NCBI GenBank assembly: GCA_002315935.1
Contig: DCII01000018.1
Span: 11,432-23,210, forward strand
Origin: Ruminococcaceae bacterium UBA1730
GTDB lineage: Bacteria; Bacillota; Clostridia; Oscillospirales; Acutalibacteraceae
Length of the DNA stretch: 11,779 bases
Direction: 5' to 3'
Shown: in pieces, positions 5,637 through 11,779 of the stretch
Position numbering within the stretch: position 1 is the first letter of the stretch
How the letters are laid out: each line of letters starts with the position of its first letter
The notes under the pieces: model-generated
What the model was told of the DNA's origin: nothing
Database searches by the model: none
Seen by the model: the letters and a program-made list of their open reading frames with translations, nothing else
Program-made: the position numbers and the translations under genes

Positions 5637-7415
5637 ATGAAAAAACCTTACAGACTTGAATCACATCTTTGCAGATCATGCAGATTTTTTGCTCTCGGCG
5701 ACCCTGCCATCCCCTCGGAGCTTCTCACTGCAGCTGCAACCGCACCCGACCTTTCAAAATTTGCTTATCCCCTTCCCTCAAAGAAAAGCGATTACACCTG
5801 CTATGCAATCCAGGGCGGAGTTGTATGGTATGGTGCAAAAACAGGTCTGACCCGTTTTGACCCAGCCGCAAAGCGTGAGGAAGATATAATAATGTATTTC
5901 AGTGCAGATAGAGACCTTCGTGACAATAATGTCAAGGCTCTTCTTGCAAAGGATAACGGAATATGGGCTTTGACCGACACGGGAGCAACCTTCATCACCA
6001 TGAAGCTCATGTCCGCAGAGGAAAAGGCTTATGTTCTTCTTCAGGAAACGCTTGACCATGTTGAACGAAGAGGAATGGTCAGCCAGAGAGAGCTTAAGGT
6101 TGCTCATGATTTTTCTTCGAAATTTAATTATTCCCATTCGGATAATGACGGTGGTTTTTCTGCCGCCTGTGCAATGGGTGAAATTTTCAGATATGAAACT
6201 CTCAAAAGAGAAAAAGGTGCAGACCATCCAGATACTCTCTGTGCAAAGGCTCTTGCAACAAAGATAGTTGAAGCCTGTCTTCTTCTGATGTATATTCACG
6301 GCAGAGGTGACGGCTTTGTTGCGAGAAGCTACGGAGTTACCGGCGAGCCTCTTCCTGACGATGGATTTTTCCTTCAAAGAAAGGGCAACAAGGCAACGGT
6401 TGCCGAAACAAGTGCATCAAAGCAATTCGGCTATGCAGGAGTTGAGGTTGACTGCTCCGTTCCTATTCCCGAAAGACTTTCCAAGCTCTATAAGGAGCTT
6501 GGCTACACAGATGATGATGTCTACTATAAAGCAGACACAAGCAGTGATGAAATAACTCTTCATCTGCTCATGATGTATTTTGCTCATAAATATCTCACTT
6601 GGGATGACCCTGAGCTTGAGGCTCTTATCAAAGACGCTACCTCAAGCATGGTCACCCACATCATTGACCATAACTATGAGCTTCACGATTTCACGGGCAA
6701 ATCAACAACATGGGCAAAGTGGAATCTCGAATATTTCAACACTGACCTCGGCTATGTTGATGCCTGCCTTAATTCCGCAGAGCTTCTTTCCTATCACCTT
6801 GTTGCAATGGAAATCACGGGCGAAGAAGGCAAATTCAGAGAAAGCTATAATCATCTTATCAATGACCTCGGCTATGCTGACCTTGTTGAAAAGCATTTTG
6901 ACAGACTTTACCAGTTCTGCCTTGCAACCGAATCAAGTATGCCAAATGAAATAATGTTCGGCGACCATATGCTTGCAACAAGCTCTCTCTGGCTTCTCTG
7001 CATTCTCGAGAAGGACGAAAAGCTTCTTGCAAAGTACAGAAAAGGCTATAAATCGTGGAGAACCTCCATCGCTGACGAGCATAATCCGGGCTACGATATT
7101 CCGTATATCCTTTCCTGCCCCGATGAAGAAATCGACCTTGACAGGCTTGCAACATGGTTTTACAGAACAAACACAAGCCGTCTTGCCGCAGGAACAAGCC
7201 TTAAGGGCAGACACGATGTTGCCCCGAAGACAATGGATGGCGGATATAAGAGAACATCATATCTTCTTCCTCCCGATGAAAGATATATTTCAAAGTATGA
7301 CAGAGACCCTCTTGAATATAAGAACGAGGATTCCGGCGGAGCCTTCATGATTGAATCCTGCTATGTTTATACTTTTGCTTATTGGCTCGGCAGACTTAAC
7401 GGACTTTTTGAATAA
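5637..7415 (+). CDS. Uncharacterised protein: propeller-like repeats plus probable alpha/alpha-barrel, glycan locus
   Basis: A 592-aa protein I cannot assign to a characterised enzyme. The start is ATG 5637, with AGGAGA at 5625-5630; an in-frame TTG at 5610 lies before the ribosome site. No signal peptide or membrane segment is visible, so it should be cytoplasmic. Residues about 55-120 read like one to two blades of the two-component-regulator type propeller (GGVVWYGAKTGLTRFDP, then NNVKALLAKDNGIWALTDTG). The remaining 460 residues are mostly helical with conserved-looking acidic and aromatic motifs: YSHSDNDGGF (165-174), MYIHGRGDGFVARSYG (218-233), ADTSSDEITLHL (299-310), STTWAKWN (356-363) and FGDHMLATSS (441-450). 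This layout is reminiscent of alpha/alpha six-hairpin glycosidases and lyases. The stop is 15 bases before the GH38 ATG, so a role in glycan breakdown or sensing is likely. Function as an enzyme is inference. Confidence 0.8.
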   Translation: MKKPYRLESHLCRSCRFFALGDPAIPSELLTAAATAPDLSKFAYPLPSKKSDYTCYAIQGGVVWYGAKTGLTRFDPAAKREEDIIMYFSADRDLRDNNVKALLAKDNGIWALTDTGATFITMKLMSAEEKAYVLLQETLDHVERRGMVSQRELKVAHDFSSKFNYSHSDNDGGFSAACAMGEIFRYETLKREKGADHPDTLCAKALATKIVEACLLLMYIHGRGDGFVARSYGVTGEPLPDDGFFLQRKGNKATVAETSASKQFGYAGVEVDCSVPIPERLSKLYKELGYTDDDVYYKADTSSDEITLHLLMMYFAHKYLTWDDPELEALIKDATSSMVTHIIDHNYELHDFTGKSTTWAKWNLEYFNTDLGYVDACLNSAELLSYHLVAMEITGEEGKFRESYNHLINDLGYADLVEKHFDRLYQFCLATESSMPNEIMFGDHMLATSSLWLLCILEKDEKLLAKYRKGYKSWRTSIADEHNPGYDIPYILSCPDEEIDLDRLATWFYRTNTSRLAAGTSLKGRHDVAPKTMDGGYKRTSYLLPPDERYISKYDRDPLEYKNEDSGGAFMIESCYVYTFAYWLGRLNGLFE

Positions 7416-7430
7416 AGCGAGGTAATTGAA

Positions 7431-9890
7431 ATGAAAGACATTCATCTTATCGGCAATGCACATCTTGACCCTATTTGGCTCTGGCGTTGGCAGGAGGGCT
7501 GTGGAGAGGTTCTCCAGACCTTCAGAAGTGCAGTTGAAAGACTTAAAGAATATGACGGATTTATTTTCACCTGTTCGTCAGCATCATATTATAAATGGGT
7601 TGAAGAAATCGACCCAGAGCTTTTTGAAGAAATAGTTGTCCTTGTCAAGGAAGGCAGATGGGTTCCCGTCAACGGATGGTGGGTTCAGCCGGACTGCAAT
7701 ATGCCCTCGGCAGAATCCTTTGCAAGGCAAGCACTCGTAAGTCAGCTTTATTACTATGAAAAATTCGGCAAAATCTGCCGCACGGGCTATAATGTTGACT
7801 CATTCGGACACAATGCAATGATTCCGCAGATGCTTGTCAATGCAGGAATGAAATGCTATGTTATGATGCGTCCCGGTATGCACGAAAACGCCGAAATTCC
7901 CGAAAATCTTTTCTGGTGGGACAGCCCCGACGGTTCAAGAGTTCTGACTTACAGAATTCACGACTGCTATGCAGTAACCGGAACGGAGCATCTTGCAAAT
8001 GAAATTGAATATCATAAGGATGCCGCCGCAAACAAGGGTCACGGAATGATGATATTCTATGGCATAGGCAATCACGGCGGCGGACCGACAAAGGGCGATA
8101 TTGATTATATTTTAGGTCTTAAGAAGGACGGCTATGACGACCTCAAATTTTCATCACCTGATGCCTATTTCAAGGAAATGTGCCTGAATGCACTTGACAT
8201 TCCTTCCTGGAATGATGAGCTTCAGCATCATGCAAGCGGTTGCTATTCGGCAACCTCAATGGTTAAACAGCTCAACAGAAAAGCCGAATTCTGGCTTGAA
8301 AGTGCAGAAAAATGGAACACAGTTGCCGCTTCGTCAACAAATCTTCCTGCCGCAACAGAAAAATTCGGCGATGCATGGAGAGAAGTCTGCTTCAATCAGT
8401 TCCACGATATTTTCTGCGGATGCTCGATTATGGAAGCCTATGACGATGTTAGAGACACAATGGGCTACGCAATGAGCATTGCCGCCAAGGAAGAAAACAA
8501 GGCTCTTCTCAAAATTGCGAGCGAAATCAACACATGGCTTGACGGCGTTTCGGATTCTGCGGCGAGCAACGAACGCCATCATTGCAGAAACCTCAAGTTC
8601 CCCAGACCTGTTGTAGTGTTTAATCCCCTTTCATATGAGGTAGAAACCGAGGTTCAGACCTATCATCCTTCAAGAAAGGTTACCGACAGCGACGGCAACG
8701 AGGTTATCTTCCAGAATGTCCGTTCATCCCGTTCAAACGATTCCCATCTTGACACCGCTTTTATCGCAAAAATTCCCGCTCTCGGCTATAACACCTATTG
8801 GCTCTGGCACGAGGATTCGGAATTCGTTGAATGGTCAAAGCCCGAAACAGATGTTAAGGCTGACGGACTTACAATTGAGAATAAATTCCTCAAGGTTGAA
8901 TTTGATAAAGAAAACGGAAGCATAAAGAGCCTCATCACAAAGGCTGACAATCATGAATTTGTCGGCGGAGAATTCTGCATTCCGACAATTGTTGATAACA
9001 CCGAACCCGACACATGGGCACATAATATTTTCAAATTCGATAAAGAAATCGGCAAGATGAAGCTTGCTTCAATTGAGCTTGTTGAAAACGGTCCTGCAAG
9101 AGCACTTGTCAGAGTACGCCACACGGTCAACGGCTCATATCTTTCGCAGGATTTCATCCTTTCGGCAGGATGCAGATATTTAAGAGTTAAATGCCGTGCA
9201 TTGTGGCAGGAACCCCTCACCATTCTCAAAATGCCCGTTGAAATCAAGGGAAATGACCCGATTTCAACCTATGAAATTCCCGCAGGATTCATCAAGAGAC
9301 CCTGCAACGGCGAGGAAGAACCTGCTCTCACGTGGGGAGATGTTACCGCTGACGGCTTCGGCGTTGCCATAATGAGCGATTCCAAATACAGCTACGACTG
9401 CCCCGGCAATAAGCTCCGTCTTACTCTTCTGAGAAATTCCATCTTCGCCGATCATTATTCAGACAGAAGAGCGGCAGATTTCTCATATTGCGATGAAGGA
9501 CTTCACCGTTTTGAATATGCGGTTTATCCTCACGCAGGCAAGGCAGAGGAAAGCGGAATTCAGAAGCTTGCTTCAATCTTCAATGTCCGCCCCGTAACCG
9601 TTCCCGTTGGTTACAGAAAAGGAAAAGAGCCTCAGAAAAAGAGCTTCATCAGCATTGACAAAGAGAATGTTTCGCTTACGGCATTCAAATTCTGTGAAGA
9701 CGGCTCAGGCGATGTTATTATCCGTCTTAACGAAAATGAAGGAAAAAAGGTCAGAGCCGCAATCGTTTGCAATATGCTTGATGCGGGCTTCTATGCAGAC
9801 TTCAACGGAATGCAGATGAAGACCTTCAGAATCAGCAAAGCCGATGGTTCTGTTACCGAAGTCAACTTCCTCGAAGGTATTGTTTTATAA
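7431..9890 (+). CDS. Alpha-mannosidase, glycoside hydrolase family 38
   Basis: A retaining, zinc-dependent exo-alpha-mannosidase type enzyme of 819 aa. The N-terminus carries NAHLDPIWLWRW, with zinc ligands His11 and Asp13. TGYNVDSFGHN supplies Asp123, expected to be both zinc ligand and nucleophile. GIGNHGGGPT (211-220) and NQFHDIFCGCSI, with the last zinc ligand His325, complete the GH38 signature. The segment QHHASGCYSATSMVKQLNRKAE is the usual helical middle domain, followed by beta-rich C-terminal domains. Bacterial relatives often show PGSS where this protein has CGCS after the zinc histidine. There is no signal peptide, so it acts on mannosides brought into the cell. GAGG at 7419-7422 precedes the ATG by 8 bases, and it is the second gene of the operon. 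The linkage (alpha-1,2/1,3/1,6) cannot be read from the sequence. Confidence 0.95.
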   Translation: MKDIHLIGNAHLDPIWLWRWQEGCGEVLQTFRSAVERLKEYDGFIFTCSSASYYKWVEEIDPELFEEIVVLVKEGRWVPVNGWWVQPDCNMPSAESFARQALVSQLYYYEKFGKICRTGYNVDSFGHNAMIPQMLVNAGMKCYVMMRPGMHENAEIPENLFWWDSPDGSRVLTYRIHDCYAVTGTEHLANEIEYHKDAAANKGHGMMIFYGIGNHGGGPTKGDIDYILGLKKDGYDDLKFSSPDAYFKEMCLNALDIPSWNDELQHHASGCYSATSMVKQLNRKAEFWLESAEKWNTVAASSTNLPAATEKFGDAWREVCFNQFHDIFCGCSIMEAYDDVRDTMGYAMSIAAKEENKALLKIASEINTWLDGVSDSAASNERHHCRNLKFPRPVVVFNPLSYEVETEVQTYHPSRKVTDSDGNEVIFQNVRSSRSNDSHLDTAFIAKIPALGYNTYWLWHEDSEFVEWSKPETDVKADGLTIENKFLKVEFDKENGSIKSLITKADNHEFVGGEFCIPTIVDNTEPDTWAHNIFKFDKEIGKMKLASIELVENGPARALVRVRHTVNGSYLSQDFILSAGCRYLRVKCRALWQEPLTILKMPVEIKGNDPISTYEIPAGFIKRPCNGEEEPALTWGDVTADGFGVAIMSDSKYSYDCPGNKLRLTLLRNSIFADHYSDRRAADFSYCDEGLHRFEYAVYPHAGKAEESGIQKLASIFNVRPVTVPVGYRKGKEPQKKSFISIDKENVSLTAFKFCEDGSGDVIIRLNENEGKKVRAAIVCNMLDAGFYADFNGMQMKTFRISKADGSVTEVNFLEGIVL

Positions 9891-9933
9891 ATTCTATTTC
9901 AGATATATAAATATTTTATTATTTTAAAAAGAT

Positions 9934-9987
9934 TTCGCAATATTTTTTTTGAAAATCATTTTTTCAAAAAATATTGCGAACTTTTTT
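9934..9987 (+). terminator. Intrinsic terminator of the mannosidase operon
   Basis: A perfect 15-base stem is formed by 9934-9948 (TTCGCAATATTTTTT) and 9966-9980 (AAAAAATATTGCGAA). Inside it GAAAA (9951-9955) can pair with TTTTC (9961-9965), with a two-T bulge. The hairpin is followed by C and six T's (9982-9987). The stem is unusually AT-rich but long. It ends 44 bases after the stop codon of the mannosidase and lies before the next promoter. Confidence 0.85.
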
Positions 9988-10005
9988 ATGTATTCTTAAG
10001 CTTTG

Positions 10006-10034
10006 TTGACAAAAAATTTTAATAGTTGTAAGAT
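10006..10034 (+). promoter_or_regulatory. Sigma-A promoter of the permease gene
   Basis: A perfect TTGACA (10006-10011) is followed after 17 bases by TAAGAT (10029-10034), a 4/6 match to the -10 consensus. Transcription should begin near 10041. It follows the terminator of the previous operon, so the permease is an independent unit. Confidence 0.82.
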
Positions 10035-10036
10035 TT

Positions 10037-10052
10037 TGAACAATAATGTTCA
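10037..10052. promoter_or_regulatory. Dyad at the permease transcription start
   Basis: TGAACAATAATGTTCA has perfect 6-base arms (10037-10042 and 10047-10052) around a 4-base centre. It covers the predicted +1 position, where a bound repressor would block initiation; it could also form a small hairpin at the 5' end of the transcript. The spacing between GAAC and GTTC is six bases, not the four of a Gram-positive LexA box. Confidence 0.5.
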
Positions 10053-10082
10053 TTCAAGTGCAAAAAATATGAGGTGAAATCA

Positions 10083-11483
10083 ATGGCAGAACTCAAGAAA
10101 AAGTACGGTCTTGTTACCGCCATATGCATGGTTGTCGGTATCGTTATCGGCTCCGGCGTATTCTTCAAAGCCGAGAAAATGCTCACTATCACCAACGGCG
10201 ACCTTCCTGTTGCTCTTATTTCATGGCTTCTCGGCGGCATTGTTCTTATCATCAGCGGCTATGTTTTTGCTGTTATGGGAACTCAATACGAAAAGGTTAA
10301 CGGCATTGTTGACTATTCGGAAGCACTCGTTAGCAAGAGATATGCTTATTATGTCGGATGGTTCATGTCAACAATTTATTATCCGGCAATGACCTCTGCT
10401 CTTGCATGGCTCTCCGCAAGATACACAATGGATATTTTCGGCTTCGCACCGGATTCATCGCACGTTATGACTCTTGCGAGCTTATATCTTATTTTTTCAT
10501 ATGTAATAAATACTCTTTCTCCGAAGTTAGCAGGTAGACTTCAGGTTTCAATGACCGTTATCAAGCTCATTCCCCTTCTGGCAATGGCTATTTACGGCAC
10601 AATCTACGGCATTTCTCACGGAGTTATCGCTGAAAACATGAATTCTGTTGTTGCTGTAACAGAAAGCGGACTTTTCGAAACCGTTCCGAAGGGCGGCATG
10701 GCACTGAGCCTTATTCTACCCGGCGTGTGCACATCGGTTTTTGCATACGAAGGATGGATTATCGCAACAACAATTAACTCCGAACTGAAAGACTCAAAAA
10801 AGAACCTTCCCAGAGCACTCGTTTTCGGCTCAATAGTTGTTGTTGTTATCTATATGGTATACTATATCGGAATTTCAGGCTCCGTTTCAACTGCTGAGCT
10901 TCTTTCGAATGGTGCGAAATATGCCTTCACAACAAGACTCGGCGATGTTTTCGGAACAATTCTCACCGTTTTCATCGCTATCTCCTGCCTCGGCACTCTT
11001 AACGGGCTTACCCTTGCAAGCGACAGAGGCTTCTATTCTCTTGCGGCAAGAAATCAGGGACCTGCTCCCAAGGTTCTCAACAAGCTTGACGAAGCAACGG
11101 AAATGCCTTCGAACGCTTCCATGATAGGTCTTGCTGTCAATGTTTTATGGCTTTTCTATTTCTTCTTAGCAAACCTCACCGAGCTTGGTGACCTCGAAGG
11201 TCCTATCGGAATTTTCATGTTCGATTCAACCGAGCTTCCGCTTATCTGCGTTTACGCCTTCTATATTCCCATTTACATCATGCTCATGGTCAAGGGAAAA
11301 AATCTCAATGCTTTCAAAAGATTCGTTATGCCCATTCTTGCAATCGGCGGTGCAGGTCTCTTCATCTATGCGGCAATTGCGGCTCACGGCATGAAGAATG
11401 TCGGCTTCATTATCATCGCTCTCTTCATCATGTTTATCGGTGCCTGCTTTTATAACAAAAAGGCGGAAGACGAAAAACAATAA
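10083..11483 (+). CDS. APC-family amino acid permease
   Basis: A 466-aa integral membrane protein of the amino acid-polyamine-organocation superfamily, with about twelve hydrophobic segments. The start is the ATG at 10083, with GAGGTG at 10071-10076; a GTG at 10074 lies within that ribosome site. The first membrane segment has the substrate-binding unwound motif VGIVIGSGVFFK (18-29). The segment VFAYEGWIIATTINSELKD fits helix 6 and the loop after it, a second substrate-contact region in this fold. The C-terminus is short, charged and cytoplasmic (NKKAEDEKQ). It most resembles the LAT/SteT-like group of amino acid exchangers or importers; the transported amino acid cannot be told from the sequence. 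It is monocistronic, with its own promoter and a following hairpin. It is not clearly linked to either the aromatic acid operon or the mannosidase operon. Confidence 0.9.
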   Translation: MAELKKKYGLVTAICMVVGIVIGSGVFFKAEKMLTITNGDLPVALISWLLGGIVLIISGYVFAVMGTQYEKVNGIVDYSEALVSKRYAYYVGWFMSTIYYPAMTSALAWLSARYTMDIFGFAPDSSHVMTLASLYLIFSYVINTLSPKLAGRLQVSMTVIKLIPLLAMAIYGTIYGISHGVIAENMNSVVAVTESGLFETVPKGGMALSLILPGVCTSVFAYEGWIIATTINSELKDSKKNLPRALVFGSIVVVVIYMVYYIGISGSVSTAELLSNGAKYAFTTRLGDVFGTILTVFIAISCLGTLNGLTLASDRGFYSLAARNQGPAPKVLNKLDEATEMPSNASMIGLAVNVLWLFYFFLANLTELGDLEGPIGIFMFDSTELPLICVYAFYIPIYIMLMVKGKNLNAFKRFVMPILAIGGAGLFIYAAIAAHGMKNVGFIIIALFIMFIGACFYNKKAEDEKQ

Positions 11484-11501
11484 AACAGCATATAACAGTT
11501 T

Positions 11502-11532
11502 AAGCTCCGTGTCAGATCCGACACGGAGCTTT
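11502..11532. terminator. Terminator-like hairpin between convergent genes
   Basis: AAGCTCCGTGTC (11502-11513) pairs perfectly with GACACGGAGCTT (11520-11531) across a six-base loop. It is a very stable 12-base stem between the permease stop codon (11483) and the end of the convergent small gene (11546). The T-run is poor on both strands (TTTG on +, none of note on -), so efficiency is uncertain. Position and stability still favour a shared terminator or 3'-end stabiliser. Confidence 0.65.
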
Positions 11533-11545
11533 GTGCGAGGAAGGA

Positions 11546-11752
11546 TTATCTAGATATTGCATTGTGTTCAGTACTAAATTCGAATCCGTTATCCTCAAAC
11601 CATTCGCCGAAATCAGAAGATCCACTTTCTATAAAGTCGTTATATACTCCCTCATAACTTTCAGCTTTGGTAATATCCGTGCAACCGCTTGTTGCGATAA
11701 CAGCGTTGTTGAACTTGACGACTTCGATTTCTGCATTTGCAAATTTCTTCAT
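11546..11752 (-). CDS. Small acidic protein, RiPP-precursor-like, function unknown
   Basis: A 68-aa protein I do not recognise as characterised. The gene is supported by a very strong ribosome site (GGAAAGGAGG, complement of 11762-11771) 9 bases before the ATG at 11752. The protein opens MKKFANAEIEVVKFNNAVIA, a short basic start followed by a beta-prone stretch, then TSGCTD with the only cysteine (Cys24). The rest is acidic, Ser/Gly/Phe-rich (GSSDFGEWFEDNGFEF) and ends in Arg. There are 13 acidic residues against 5 Lys/Arg. No signal peptide or membrane helix is visible. The plan resembles short peptides of gut Clostridia with an EVxKF-type leader and a TSG stretch, some of which I suspect are modified or exported; this is inference. 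Neighbouring genes on its upstream side are outside the window. Confidence 0.72.
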   Translation of the reverse strand: MKKFANAEIEVVKFNNAVIATSGCTDITKAESYEGVYNDFIESGSSDFGEWFEDNGFEFSTEHNAISR

Positions 11753-11767
11753 TGTGTTTTTCCTCCT

Positions 11768-11779
11768 TTCCTTAAGGAA
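11768..11779. repeat. 12-base perfect palindrome in the small-protein leader
   Basis: TTCCTTAAGGAA is a perfect palindrome ending exactly at the window edge. On the - strand transcript it lies directly upstream of the AGGAGG of the small acidic protein. UUCC/GGAA could form a weak hairpin, and the UUCCUU half could also pair with the ribosome site. The element may extend beyond the window. Confidence 0.4.

Noticed and set aside
5778..6377. 199-codon - strand open frame within the 592-aa gene
   Set aside because: It runs opposite to a well-started gene, its translation has no family resemblance, and no promoter or ribosome site precedes it.
10038..10051. LexA (SOS) box at the permease promoter
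   Set aside because: Gram-positive LexA boxes have GAAC and GTTC four bases apart; here they are six apart, and a permease is not a usual SOS gene.
10019..10252. - strand open frame over the permease promoter and start
   Set aside because: It overlaps the promoter, ribosome site and start of the permease on the opposite strand and has no supporting signals.

Overview
The window looks like chromosome of a gut-type, obligately anaerobic Clostridia bacterium (Ruminococcaceae/Oscillospiraceae-like). This rests on moderate G+C coding DNA, strong AGGAGG-type ribosome sites, sigma-A promoters of the TTGACA/TATAAT class, ferredoxin-linked keto-acid metabolism and the gene content. The lineage is inferred from gene style, not from a marker gene. 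I see no rRNA, tRNA, CRISPR array, transposase or phage gene. Gene density is high and almost every base between genes carries a recognisable signal.

Region 1 (about 107-3776, + strand) is a compact three-gene operon: iorA and iorB (indolepyruvate:ferredoxin oxidoreductase) and a phenylacetate-CoA ligase (paaK-like), closed by a strong hairpin terminator. Together they can interconvert aryl-pyruvates, arylacetyl-CoA and arylacetates, linking aromatic amino acid breakdown or synthesis to ferredoxin and ATP.

Region 2 (3775-5459, - strand) is a two-gene operon, a TIM-barrel sugar isomerase/epimerase-like protein followed by a calcineurin-like metallophosphoesterase with a one-base stop/start overlap. 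It converges on region 1 and shares its terminator. Region 3 (5637-9890, + strand) diverges from region 2. It encodes an uncharacterised 592-aa protein (propeller-like N-terminal repeats plus a probable alpha/alpha-barrel) and a GH38 alpha-mannosidase, 15 bases apart. The 177-base divergent spacer holds two well-formed promoters facing outwards, a tandem 12-base AT repeat and a near-perfect 14-base palindrome over the rightward -35 box. It reads as the control region of a small intracellular glycan-utilisation locus: the mannosidase and its partner release sugar, and the isomerase may process it. No sugar transporter or regulator is in the window.

Region 4 (10006-11483, + strand) is a separately promoted APC-family amino acid permease with a 16-base dyad at the predicted transcription start. 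Region 5 (11546-11752, - strand) is a 68-aa acidic small protein with an excellent ribosome site and a RiPP-precursor-like layout, truncated upstream by the window edge.

The best candidates for something undescribed are the 592-aa glycan-locus protein, the operator-like palindrome in front of it, and the small peptide at the right end. None of these by itself demonstrates a new system.
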